This document shows, piece after piece, positions 36,443 to 48,335 of a stretch of DNA of 64,000 nucleotides; within the stretch, counting starts at the first letter, position 1; every line of letters begins with the position of its first letter. Below the pieces are notes generated by a model, which saw only the letters and a program-made list of their open reading frames with translations, made no database searches and had not been told where the DNA came from. The position numbers and the translations under genes were made by a program. The stretch is taken from assembly GCF_020882245.1 (NCBI RefSeq), contig NC_083600.1, positions 28,210,001 to 28,274,000 of the forward strand, written 5' to 3'. The stretch is from Rhopalosiphum padi. Its lineage: Eukaryota; Arthropoda; Insecta; Hemiptera; Aphididae.

Positions 36443-39400
36443 ACATCATGTATAAGATGAGGAAAAAACTATAATTACTAATCACACCTCTTTATTCTTA
36501 AGTTTAAACTAATATAGAAATATATTAATATACTAATATTCTTTGTATCTATCTAATCTATCTGTCGTCTACTTTTAGTTATATTGCTGAATTACTTTAA
36601 TAATTTCTGGTGTATAAAGTACCTATATCAATTCATCAATATGATTTATTCTAGTATTTTTTTTAGTTTTTAAAATTTTTTTTTATCATATTATAGGTTT
36701 TAGATTGGATATTAACGTATCTTTCCAAAACCCGCCACAAAAATAAAAATAAAACTAGAGAATGTTTTTCATTCACTATTTTATATTCTAGTCTATTTAG
36801 CTAGGACTTAGTTAAAGAGGGAGCAGAGAAGATACAGTTGCAAGTAGGTACTTAAAAACGAATACAATTTTACAATAATACAATCATATATTTATATATT
36901 TATATTATTATAAATCTCTGGATTTTGAAAAACAATTCTATATCAACTTATCTGAGCGAGTCAGATTTGACTGTAATTGGTATTTATCAAGTTGGGATAT
37001 TGCAATTTGCAGGATGTATTAAAATACTTGTGCGATGTGACCCATTTTAATAGAGTATAAGTAGATTGCAATAATATTGGTATTTGTAGTACCTACCTAC
37101 TTTGTAACTTTATTTTGATGAGCTTTACATCCAAAGCCTCAGAGAAGTTGCTAAATGGTTATATATCAAGTGTTTTTTCAAAAATGAAAGTGAGATGTAG
37201 GTAGATGGCTGTTTTAATTTAATTTTTTTTAAATAATGAGCTTTGAAAAAGATTCTTGCAGATTTATATTTATTTTCGACAATATTTTGAATTAGTTATT
37301 GTATTGCCCGTTTGGGATTTGGTTGGAGTGTTCTTGAATTAATCAATACTATAGCTGCTCGATTTGATTATCACTTTACTTTGATAAGTATTAATGTATT
37401 ATACCTACTGCTGTTTCTTTACCATTTATATACATGTGGCAATATTAGCGACAAGCGTATTATGTTGTATATTTGTTGTTTGGAGGATATCGACTGCAGT
37501 AGTTACCTAATCCGTTGTAAGGTCTGTAGACGATAAACCGCTTCTTTAATCCTTATGTTCAACTACTATAATTTATATATTTATTTATATTGTATTATTG
37601 AATTACCCAATTCGAAAGGTTCGATGACATACAATATATATAATACATGTTGACATTATATTACATAAACGGTAGATATACATGAACTATCCTGCAAGCA
37701 GCAGTGCTTAAATGTCTTAAATTTTGTGCTATACTTTAAAATAACAAAAACTAATTTGGGTGTCGTCATTACGGTCCGTTAAAAATTAAAATGCAATTGG
37801 TAATTAACAATAACCCATGGTTTTAAATTATATTATAGTAGTTATGTATTAGCCACTATGTAGTTATTAGATATTAGTTGTATATTATAATGGTATTTTG
37901 TCCGTATACTAAACTAAAATCAATGTCTAATATTGTTTAATGTTATTTATAGATGCCCCCAAAGGACGGCGGGAAATAGTTTTGTTATGGTACATTTTTA
38001 AAAATTATCATAGATCTACATGGTAGATTCTACAGGATGTAGACTAATAAATATAAATATAATAATTATTCTTTATGATGCTGGGTGAAGGGGTTGTTCA
38101 TTCGTTATATCTTAAAAAATTTATGTGTATAATGTTTTTAGGAATTTAGAAATTATAGAAATTAGAAAGTGCGAAATTCTCGATTGTATTATTTATCTGT
38201 AAATTTAATCAATTTAGGTTGTACGCTTATGGTTTATTTGGTTTTTTTTAATATTTTAGACACGGTAAGTCAGCAATGACTTGTCATACATCTATTATGA
38301 GTTTCAATTAAAATTGAAAAAAAAATTCTCGGTTCTTTGGAAGTATGTTTGTATTTGGTGGAATATTTCGGTATGATTCTTAAATAAAATATCGCTGTAC
38401 GGTGGGTTGTAATTTTTAAGAACCTAATAATTTATTTTTATGCCGAATTAATTATGTAGTAATACAACTTACTAATATTCTTCGTAGTTGCTAGGTTACT
38501 TAGGCCTAAGTAGGTATACTTTTTTATTTTTCCGAGAAGTTTAAATAATAATAATAATAAAAAGGCATTATTTGTATTCCTGTGTTATATTACATACATT
38601 TTTAATGACGTTGAGAAATATTATGATTTTTGTAAAGAAGAAAAATATAATATTATACAAGTTTTAGACAGTAAAAACTAAAAATATGTGTGTTTATCGA
38701 TAGTTTAATTTCCAATGAAATATTCACACGCATATAATACATGTGAATAGATTAATATTTTCCATTCAATTATTCACATGAGGTATACACCTGACCTTAT
38801 TAATTATCCATGGCACTTGGCATGCCTCGGCTAAATGATAGACACTTATTATTTACCACGGTTTGTAAAGAAAATACTTTATTTGCGAAAATATTTATAT
38901 AGCGATTCTTTTAACATGAATCAATCTTGTTTTAAAAACTTGTAAAACCACATACTTACCTATGTTCTGTATTTTTAATAATAGTTAATTATATTAACTA
39001 CAGTGTGTACCTCCTTTCTTATATTTAGTTATTTATTAAAATAAATTATAAATCGATAATTCTATAATAAAATGTACCTATGTTAAATTTACTCAAATAT
39101 TTTCAGAAACATACTTTTAAGGATTTATAATTAAAATTTTAAGTTTTGAAGTTGTAAGTTTGAAATTTAAAAAAATAACACTGTTCTAATAAATAATTAT
39201 TATTTACTATTCATCTTGTAATTTAAATAGTTTTTATTTTAGTAGTAGAAAAGTATTATTTTTGTATTGGAATTTAGCAAAAACTGTGTTTTCTATGTCA
39301 TAATGACCTAAATTTTAGGTTTTCGGCGGCTTGACTATATTAAATATATTTAAAGAGATGCTGTTGATTTTTTATGTATAAATTACTATGGTTTTAAAAC

Positions 39401-42400
39401 TATTATTTTAATTATTCTGTTTTAAATTATTAGTAAGTTATTATGTTATAATATAAATACCATTAGTTGAGTAATGTGTAATCATCATTAATTATTATTA
39501 TTCAGAGATAAATAAATTATTATGCTTAATAAAATAATAATTTTTTTTTTAATTAGATTAACAAATAATTTTAATAGTCAGCAATAGTATCACAGAATGA
39601 CAGGATGTAAAAATTAAAACTTACTTGATAGTAAGTAAATATTCTAGGCTCTAATAGATATATTATGGACTATAGACAGTATAGTCTACTACTAATAATT
39701 ACTATTCACTATAGTCTATAGTATACTGTCTATTTGAGCAACGGCAACTCTCCTAGTTGTGTAGTAGTATGCTTATACTTGTATTTGTTTTACTAATATT
39801 GCTTATATTGAAATATAGATTTAAAAGCATTAAGTTATAAAGAATTTAAATTGGGATGGAGTTAGTAGTAGTCAGAGGCCATCTGAGTCTGCAAGGTTCT
39901 CAAAAATTGTGCATCCCCCCAAAAAAATGTTAAAATGCGCTTATCATATTATCTAGTGCTCACAATAGGTATACTGTTATAAGAATATGTTTATATCAGG
40001 GAAATTATTTTTTATTTATATATGTTTGAATTTTAAATTATTAATGTATGCAATATGCAAATAAAAACTTAAAAGACAGTTACAAATGCAATTTTTTGAA
40101 AATAATTGGTTTATGATTAAGGTAGATACAAAAACTAAAAAGTGGAATTTAATGAATCTTTTTGATGCTTCAAAGACCAAAAGATTTTTTTAAATGTTTG
40201 TATGGGTGATCGTGATTTTATTTTTAGTGTTACAGTAAAATGTAACATTGTGTATGAAACTGTGTGTAATATTATATTATGTTTAAACAAAAATTACAAT
40301 TTAATTTCAGTTCTATTGACTGAATTAGGTATTACTAAAAAAATTAGTTGTTTTTATTTTTAGAGTATATGTAAATCAAATTTTGTTTTTGTTGCACAAA
40401 TTAAATTAGTATACATGATTTTAATACTGTTAAATAATATGTAGCCATGTAGGTATGTTATTTATTGAACCAATTATTAATATATATATTTAAATATAGT
40501 GGCACTATTATTGTATAGTTAATTGTATTATAACAAATAATTCAAAAGAAAATGGCTATTGTATTTTGTATTTGTATAATAATTTAAAATAAACTAAGGA
40601 ATGTCAATCATGCTAAATTTTCTATATTTTATTCAGTACCTAATTAATAAGTTTATAGAAAAAATAATATTACAACTTATCTGTATGGTAAACACATCTA
40701 AATCATGCATAATAAATATTGACTGTAATATAAATTTTATTGAAATACATTAATTTATGCCATATTTTTATATTGTTGATAGATTAAATGACAAATTTTA
40801 TGATTATATAGTGACATCTTATTACCTTAACATAAATTATAATTAATAAAGTGCAAAATATGAGCTTTACGTTTTAAAGAAATTATGGACAAAATACATT
40901 ATTTTTTATAAATATTCAAAGGTATTATCATAATAATGTTATGACTGAAACAAAATTTGTTATTTCTATGTTAAAACTCCTTTACTCAGTTATGTTATAC
41001 TTTATTATTGTCATTACTATACATTTTAATTTAACATTCAAATGAAATTGAAACAAATATACTGCTATTGCACGTTTGATTATTAATATATTTACAATAT
41101 AACATAATGTTCCATTGAAAGACAAATAAATCATATTAATAAGCATCAACTGTATTCTGTGATTGTAATCATTTAAAAATAGGTCTTATAAATTATAAAC
41201 CAATGCACGTTAACATTTTTATTTTGAATTTATTAAAAAATGTCATTTAAATAATATATTTTACAATTGTATATAATGTTTAAATGTACTTATTTCAGTG
41301 CTGGCGGTTTAGTTACTGCTGTAGCTCCTGTAGTAGTCCAAGGAAATGGATTATGGATAGGATGGGCTGGTGTTCACTTAGAAGAAGGTGAAAAAATACC
41401 AGAATCAGATCCAAATGATACAACACCTACTGCTGGATTACGTTCTGATAAAGTCAGTTGTTTATTTTAATAAGAAATTAACAAAATATTATTCATTTAA
41501 ACTTTAAACTATATTTATTTTTTAATATACAATGCACCTCATAGGTTATTCCTGTTGATTTTGATCCTCAAACATTTGACAGCTATTACAATGGTTGTTG
41601 TAATGGAACATTTTGGCCTCTATTTCATTCGATGCCTGATAGAGCACAATTTTCTGCCGATTCTTGGAAAGTAATAATAGATGCTAAAAATAAAATATTA
41701 TAATGAAACTAATTCAATATTTTTTGTTCTTAATTAGTCATATTGTGCAGTCAATAAAGAATTTGCATCAAAAACAGTAGGTGCCTTAGAAAATTTATCA
41801 AGAGAAGATACAGATTCTGGAACACCTCTTGTTTGGTTGCATGATTATCATCTTATGTTAGCAGCCAATAGCATTAGAAATGTAAAATGTTACTTTTATC
41901 AATAAACATATATAAATAGCTTTAAGTCAAAAAAATGTATTTTTAAATATCAGTACAACCAATTTAATTTTTACTTCTTTATTTCTGAAGTAAAATTAAT
42001 TTATCTAAATATAAATGAGTTAATATTTAGAATATAATTTTCATATAAATGTCCAACTGGTTTAGTCTGGTAAAAAATTGAAAATTTTGTTCAAAACATA
42101 AATACATTTATACTTAGAAAAATTATTTTTATAATAGAAAATATACATTTATTATTAATATAAATATTATATTAATAAGTTTAAGAAAAAAATTATTTAC
42201 CATTCATAATCTAAATGTCACAATAAAAATGTGCATACTCTTGATAATTTATTTATAGTATAAAATATTTTTAAGCATTTAAACGCTATACTGGATATTA
42301 TAATTACATAAATTATTATTTATTTTAGGCAGCAGATGAAAAAAATTTAAAATTTAAATTAGGATTTTTCCTTCATATACCATTCCCTCCGTGGGATATT

Positions 42401-44539
42401 TTCAGGTTGTTTCCATGGGCTGATGAAATTCTTCAAGGAATGTTAGGTATGTACTTATCTAATAATAATTAATTGATTTGTTATAATTTGTACTAAAGTT
42501 TTCTTTAATTTCAAGGTTGTGATATGGTTGGTTTTCATATTGAAGACTATTGTTTAAATTTTGTGGATTGCTGTCAGAGAAGATTAGGTTGCCGTGTAGA
42601 TAGAAAAAATTTACTTGTTGAACATGGTGGTCGCACAGTACGTATTCGTCCATTGCCAATTGGTATTCCATTTGATCGATTTGTAGAAATGGCAGAGCAA
42701 GCACCCACAGTTATAAGTACATCATTACAATTGGTACTTGGTGTAGATCGATTGGATTACACTAAAGGATTAGTTCATAGACTAAAGGCTTTTGAATTAT
42801 TATTGGAGCGATATCCACAACATAAGGGTAAGGTAGCCCTTATGCAAATTGCTGTACCATCACGGACAGATGTTAAGGAATACCAGGACCTTAAAGAGGA
42901 AATGGACCAGCTTGTTGGACGAATAAATGGACGTTTCACCACACCTAATTGGTCACCAATTAGATATATTTATGGATGTGTCAGTCAAAATGATTTGGCA
43001 GCTTTCTATCGTGACTCAGCTGTAGCTATGGTTACACCACTTCGAGATGGCATGAATTTAGTTGCCAAAGAGTTTGTTGCTTGTCAAATTAAGGAACCAC
43101 CTGGTGTTCTTATTGTATCACCATTTGCTGGTGCTGGTGAAATGATGCACGAAGCTTTAATTTGTAATCCATATGAATTAGTTGAAGCAGCCGATACTTT
43201 ACATAGAGCGTTGACCATGCCTGAAGATGAAAGAATGTTAAGAATGAGATGTTTGAGACGTAGAGAAAAAATCCATGATGTTGATTATTGGATGCGATCT
43301 TTCCTTAAAGCAATGGGAACTCTAATATTTGAAGATGGAGATGATGTTTTACCAACTACTATGCAACCAGTCACTTTACAGGACTTTGATGATTATTTGT
43401 CTAAGTAAACAGTGATTTTTTATTATTATACATTATATATTTTATTTATTACTTACTTTATTTAATAATTTTTACTCTAGGTATATTGGTAACACAAACA
43501 AACTTGCATTATTATTAGACTATGATGGTACATTGGCTCCATTAGCTCCGCATCCAGACCTTGCTATATTACCTTTAGAAACTAAAAGTGTTTTAGAAAG
43601 GTTGGCTAATATGTCTGATGTATACATATCGATTATTTCTGGCAGAAATGTTCATAATGTTAAAGACATGGTTTGTTATTAACTGTTAAATTGTCTGATA
43701 TGTACTCCAAAATAAATGGTTAAAATTGTTTTTATTAACATTAGGTTGGAATTGAAGGTTTGACCTATGCTGGTAATCATGGACTGGAAATTCTTCATCC
43801 AGATGGAAGTAGGTTTGTGCATCCAATGCCTAAAGAATATGAAGATAAAGTTGGTGATCTGTTAAAAGTGCTTCAAGAACAAGTAACTATCAAGTGATCA
43901 TTAATTAAGTTATATTCAGACTTATTTGTTTTTATTTTTAGGTTTGCAAAGATGGCGCATGGGTAGAAAATAAAGGTACTTTATTGACATATCACTACCG
44001 TGAAGTGCCTGTAAATTCTCGACTTGAACTAGCTGCTACAGCACAGCGTCTCATCGAAGAAGCTGGATTTAAAGCAGGTCAAGCTCACTGTGCAATTGAA
44101 GCCAAACCTCCAGTACAATGGAATAAAGGACGTGCATCTTTGTATATTTTACGTACAGCTTTTGGTTTGGATTGGAGTGAACGCATACGCATTATTTATG
44201 CAGGAGATGATGTAACTGATGAAGATGCAATGCAGGTAATTTATATTCATCTTAAAATAAATAATATATTGGTTTAATTTTATTTATATTATTTGAAAGG
44301 CATTGAAAGGTATGGCAGCAACTTTTAGAGTAGCCCAGTCTCAAATTGTAAAAACTTCTGCTGAACGCCGTTTGCCTAGCACAGATTCTGTGTTGACTAT
44401 GTTGAAGTGGGTCGAAAGACATTTTGGCAAACGATTACCTCGAGCCGATAGTGTTGGTAATTTAAGCAATAATCTACAAATGTCATTAGGATCAATGCAA
44501 ATGGAGCTCAGTATGCCAGAAGAAAAGTCTCCACACTAA
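31487..44539 (+). CDS. Tps1: Trehalose-6-phosphate synthase (fused synthase-phosphatase)
   Basis: The ten exons are 31487-31587, 41299-41452, 41545-41670, 41738-41881, 42329-42446, 42516-43404, 43481-43670, 43745-43882, 43942-44235 and 44300-44539, and encode 797 residues in continuous phase. The GT20 synthase domain (about 5-490) joins UDP-glucose and glucose-6-phosphate. It shows LIIVSNRLPF, GLWIGWAGVH, VWLHDYHLML, HIPFPPWDIFRLFPW, GVDRLDYTKG and LRDGMNLVAKEFVA. The C-terminal phosphatase-like domain has the HAD nucleophile motif LDYDGTLAP (about 522-530), SGRN and GDDVTDEDAM (about 706-715). Arthropods use such fused proteins to make trehalose, the haemolymph sugar. The first intron is 9.7 kb and contains the mitochondrial IF3 gene. 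Exon 1 and exon 2 join as KAS|AGGLVTAV, as expected for the family. Confidence 0.96.
31903..32535 (+). CDS. mtIF3: Mitochondrial translation initiation factor IF-3, nested and intronless
   Basis: A 210-residue protein begins at ATG 31903 (the next codon is also ATG). The start looks like a mitochondrial presequence (MMLKRFTASALYAIRLP: basic, no acidic residue). An IF3 N-domain-like stretch follows (VSVVTIDVASKMCERRGLKL about 77-96, then KIVDIDTKTQRPVYQMM). A lysine-rich linker leads to the C-domain (VLINCRIGQSDLESKVNNIH, WLSKMHEVRMTITG, VVQRRQKGD). IF3 splits mitochondrial ribosomes and checks the start codon. It has no intron, lies entirely within intron 1 of the trehalose-phosphate synthase on the same strand, and has its own AATAAA at 32649-32654. 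A CpG-bearing segment at 31735-31870 could be its promoter. Confidence 0.9.
   Translation: MMLKRFTASALYAIRLPINWQPTSNVCVCRTLEFKKNRLEIDNEEPLKKIRPKTVPQPKITLLGLEKDVSVVTIDVASKMCERRGLKLVKIVDIDTKTQRPVYQMMTANQFLKEDLKNHQNKDEKNPNQLKKEKTVLINCRIGQSDLESKVNNIHKWLSKMHEVRMTITGDTANEVADELIKMTQDYSRVVQRRQKGDTVKFQLLPPKIS
33604..34068. mobile_element. hAT-type non-autonomous element, 465 bp
   Basis: The ends are CAGGCGTGTGCAGACC on the left and GTGCATACGCCTATG on the right, inverted relative to each other with a small gap. Perfect 8-bp direct repeats ATACACAA flank it (33596-33603 and 34069-34076). Just inside each end lies a GGGGGGTGCC motif. The size, the ends starting CA and the 8-bp duplication are those of hAT transposons. 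No transposase frame is present. It is inserted in intron 1 of the trehalose-phosphate synthase gene. Confidence 0.85.
34844..34910 (+). repeat. Dispersed repeat, copy 1
   Basis: This segment (TTATTAATTATTTATCCATGGCACTTTGCATGCC and onward; positions 34844-34910) closely resembles 38797-38860. Shared blocks are ATCCATGGCACTT, GCATGCCT and ACTCATTATT / ACTTATTATT. Confidence 0.6.
36392..36439. repeat. (AT)24 microsatellite
   Basis: About 48 bases of uninterrupted AT dinucleotides in intron 1 of the trehalose-phosphate synthase gene. It could form a cruciform or vary in length between individuals. Confidence 0.95.
38797..38860 (+). repeat. Dispersed repeat, copy 2
   Basis: The second copy of the short repeat seen at 34844-34910, in the same orientation and the same intron. 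It carries CCATGGCACTTGGCATGCCT and a following ACTTATTATTTACCA. The extent of the parent element is unknown. Confidence 0.6.
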
Positions 44540-46559
44540 TAATCATTACTAACAAATATTAGTGTCCTGAAACCCAAAGTTAGTCTTTACTCATTATTCA
44601 CAGTGTGCTAGAAAAAAAAGTATTTTATATTGTGGTTGAATCAACCAATTTATGTAATTGAAGAAGTAAATGTTTTATTTTTATACATGTATAAATAAAT
44701 TATATTCATGTTTATAGAACATAATGCCACAATCATGAACAAATAAATTATTTTATAAGTCAATTAGAAATTAATGAAATAAGTAATAATGTTGAATTAA
44801 AAAATATAATTAAATAAATGATACAAAAAAAAGAACGAATCAAAACAAAATAATACTAACAGGTCTTCTACATTCCTTAAATATTTTAGCTATTCAGTTT
44901 CTTATAATTTAATCAACATACCTACAATATAATTATCTATATAACTCAAATAAAAATGCATACAGTAGTTAATGATAAAACAATAAAATGTATCATTTGT
45001 ATTATCAATATTGTACTTATAAATATTTTAAGTTATTTTGTAATCCTAGTCAATTGAAAGATTGAAAAAGTGGAACAATTTATGGTACTTCATGAAAAGC
45101 AAAAAACTAATATAGTAAAGGCGAAATATCAAAATTAAACACAAAGTAATTTATTAAAACTTCATTTAAGTGAAAAACTAAAATTTAAAAAAATGTTACA
45201 ACTTTTTACCATCAAAACAATTGTGCCATAATCTAAAATTATATTTGTAATTGGGTAATTTTTGTGTAAAATCTTTTTGTTATACTTATGCCAGGTTGTA
45301 CAAATAATCACTAAATATTTAATGAATAAGTAGTGCGCTAATGGTCCCTTAAATTTGATTTAGTGTTGATCAATATGTTTTTATGCAACCCGGCAATATT
45401 ATTTTAATTGTTAAACCATGTTTTTACTTTTAATGGCGTTTCATAAATGTTTTATTTTATACATAATTATTTAGTTATTTAAGATAAACAACATTTAGTG
45501 TATTGTTTATTATAATATATTTTCAGTTAAACAATTATGCGTTTTATTTTATTCTGAATGTTGCACTGTTATTTTTATTTATTTATTGTATACATTTTGT
45601 TGTTATATAGTAATATATACTTATGATCGTTTAGTTAAACCATAATAGTTTATTAGTTACACTTTTTACTAAAATAATATGCAAAGTGTATCAGAAATCT
45701 TATATTTGTTATTAATTTAATGTGTTTTCACATAGTGATCAGTCGTTAAATAAAACATACATATTATTTAAAGAACATACCAATAATTGTAAATAGATAC
45801 CAATTAAAAAAATTGCAATTTTAGATCATCTAATTCATACTACATTTTTTTAAAGCAATCCTTACAGTAATCTCAGTTAGAAATGTATGATGAATGCAGT
45901 TTTATTTTTCTCTACTTAGTAATAATAATTTAAATCACCTAATGTTTTTTATTATTTTTTGTACAATTATCTGAATCATCTATGAGTAATAATAATGGTG
46001 GTCAACATGGACTAAGATATATTATCTTAGTTTGTGGTGGTCAGTATAGTCGGATATTGAAGAGCTTAGGTGTTTACCAAAGATTCTTTATAGCCTCTCC
46101 GTTAGAAGGTTTAGTAAACCATAAATTTATAAAACAATATAAATACAACATAATTTATTTATTTACATTAATATATTATAACATGTTTGGGGGAGGTTAA
46201 TTAGTTACATGAAGGTTGAGGCTTGCTTTATTTTGATAATAGGTTAAGCCCCAACATATTTTACCAAATATCTGTCAATGGTGGTCAGCATTAAATTATT
46301 TTATTTTTTCGTGCAGTGGTGGTGATCAATGTATATTACAATAATAGACATGAACCGAATATAAAAAAATGATAAGTAACTTAATAGGACAGATAGGTAT
46401 TAAGCTTAAACAGATGTTGACAATGTATATTACAATTAAAAATTAATATAATATTATTTTACATTACAAAGTTTAACTATATTTTGTATTGTACTTGTAT
46501 ATAATATAATATAAATGTAAAGATGAGATTGAGTTTCTCTAAAATCTATCTGTAATTTA
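44540..46559. other. 3' UTR of trehalose-phosphate synthase, then intergenic DNA
   Basis: AATAAA candidates for the synthase transcript lie near 44694 and 44741. The remainder is AT-rich. 45982-46330 repeats the phrase GTGGTCA several times (GGTGGTCAACATGG, GGTGGTCAGTATAG, GGTGGTCAGCATT) and includes the palindrome ACTAAGATATATTATCTTAGT at about 46011-46031. This could be transposon debris. No gene is called. Confidence 0.45.
45290..45394. mobile_element. Possible short MITE with GCCRGGTTG ends
   Basis: GCCAGGTTGTAC at 45290 is inverted relative to GCAACCCGGC ending at 45394. Inside, ATCACTAAAT and ATTTAGTG continue the foldback. A target duplication is not obvious, so the class is undetermined. 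Confidence 0.45.
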
Positions 46560-47760
46560 CTAATCTTCTAATTCAACACTTTTGATGTTTATTCCAGAAA
46601 ATATTTCACATTGTTTGTTGATCAGCAGTACGACACTGAAACAATAGTTTTATATGTAAATAAAATAAATTACAAATATATTGTGTAAATTATTGGAAAA
46701 TGCAACTGTATTTACTTGTATGCTAGAAAGTAGTTAAAGGTAAGTTATAATGTAGAGTCAAATATTTTATCACATTTTGGTCTTACAAGTTCATTCAATG
46801 AGTATAATTATTGTTCATTGACAGCATTTAAAAATAAACCAAAAATACAGGGATTTGTAAGTAATAAGGCTTAATGGATATAAATTGATAATAACCAGTT
46901 TAATTATCAATTTTATCTTTGAATTACAATACAAGATGGCTTAACATGACCATCTAAATGTTTTACGCAAATTTTAATTTTTTTTTTATTTTTATAATCC
47001 ACTTTAAAAACCACTTAAATGGTTCTGACAAAGACCTATTACTCGGGCTTCCTTGTGGCTAATTGACGTAACGCGAGTGTAGAAAAATCTGATTACCATT
47101 GTTTCATGAGATCCTGGTAGCTACCTACTCAGGGTCTGAATAAATTATTTTTCATACATCTACAATATTTTCAATATTAATATATTTGCCATTTTGCCAT
47201 AGTACACTATCCTAAAATTATAACTATTATTATTTTTTTTAATGAGAGATTTATTTTAAAACAATAAAATATCAATGGTAAATGTAAATAATTAAAAAAA
47301 AATCTTGAGTTAATGAATTATTACACATTTAAAATAATTCACTAATAAGCATATTATAATGTATTCAACTGATTAAACGATATTCACAAATATAACAGTA
47401 ATACCTATTGAAGTATTGTGAGGTCAAATCCCAATAAATTTCTTTTACTTAGTTCAGAATTTCAGAAGTCTATAAGGCATTAGGAAATCAGCAATAGCCA
47501 TTAGTATTTTGGACATGAACTATGTTTCAGAAGAACCTGCAGGGAGGAGGGGATGGTTTAATATTCTATTAATAAAAAAAAATTATCTACACCATAATTA
47601 TTGTCATGTGTACACGCCCACGGTACAACCGTCAACGGCGTCAACCATACCTTTTTGTCACAGGATCCACAGTGTGAACGACGCCTTTAGACGCGTGTTG
47701 CTGTTTTGTACGCACAACAACAGTTTTTCCGACGAATTCCAAGAGACTTGTCGCATCCAT
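46560..47760 (-). CDS. GEMIN6: Gemin6-like Sm-fold protein, two exons
   Basis: Exon 1 (47651-47760) and exon 2 (46560-46635) join as ACA AAA AG|T GTC, keeping phase, and encode only 61 residues. The protein begins MDATSLLEFVGKTVVVRTKQ, continues GVVHTVDPVTKS and ends IFSGINIKSVELED. The pattern of five short strands, with K-G-x-V-x-T-x-D-P-V between strands 2 and 3 and V-V-L-L after the junction, fits the Sm-like fold of Gemin6, a subunit of the SMN complex that assembles spliceosomal snRNPs. Human Gemin6 is 167 residues; only its N-terminal Sm-like half would be present here. The stop TAG overlaps a possible donor (GATTA|GTAAAT), so another exon downstream is possible but was not found. The intron is about 1 kb. 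Confidence 0.55.
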
Positions 47761-48286
47761 CGAGGTAAATGTACATAAATCACTCATTTCAGTTGGAAAT
47801 TTAATTATTTCACAATCTAATTATCAAAACATTATTAATTATTAATTCCTATTCAGTAATCGACAATCGTATTTTTGATTTCATTATCATTTAACAATAA
47901 TTTTAAGACTTCAATTTTTTTTTTAATTTTAAAAATAGGCGTTAATATCAAATATTTAAATACTAACCAGTAACCACTTAGCACTAGGCAGTAGGAACTA
48001 AAACCATTGATTATAAATACTAAAACAATGATAAAATCATTGCAGTAATGTATAAGTAGTCAACGGAATGGGCAATGAATCACTTGCTCAATAAATATTA
48101 AATACTAACTGGTGTCTGACGGGTAAAAAAGGTCAGTAATTACTAATTAGCAAATATGAAATAATCCATGATCCGTCGTTTAGCCGTTATCGCCTATCCT
48201 AATATTATTATCTATTATCAGTAAACCAGCATGGTCCAGAAAACCTATAGATGATAGAAAAAATCTCCCAACTGTTGTCGATATTA

Positions 48287-48335
48287 TTAGCATCATTGAT
48301 TATAGAATAGACTATTCTATAATCAATGTTAGCAT
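48287..48335. repeat. Perfect 35-bp palindrome flanked by 7-bp direct repeats
   Basis: CATTGATTATAGAATA (48294-48309) is followed after GAC by its exact reverse complement (48313-48328). The direct repeat TTAGCAT stands immediately on each side (48287-48293 and 48329-48335). The duplication suggests insertion of a 35-bp hairpin, or a template-switch event. Confidence 0.85.

Larger units (their letters stand above)
32655..41298. other. Remainder of trehalose-phosphate synthase intron 1
   Basis: Beyond the nested mtIF3 gene, this 8.6-kb stretch is AT-rich intron with no further gene seen. It contains a hAT-type element (33604-34068), two copies of a short dispersed repeat (34844-34910 and 38797-38860), and a long AT microsatellite. 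Near 39650-39735 GACTATAGACAGTATAGTC and a related inverted segment form an imperfect foldback. Confidence 0.6.

Noticed and set aside
47509..47778. Plus-strand 89-codon frame, first considered as an upstream exon of the CPPED1-like gene
   Set aside because: The minus strand of the same segment encodes the Gemin6-like first exon with a coherent domain and in-phase partner, so the plus frame is its shadow; its in-phase donor is probably chance.
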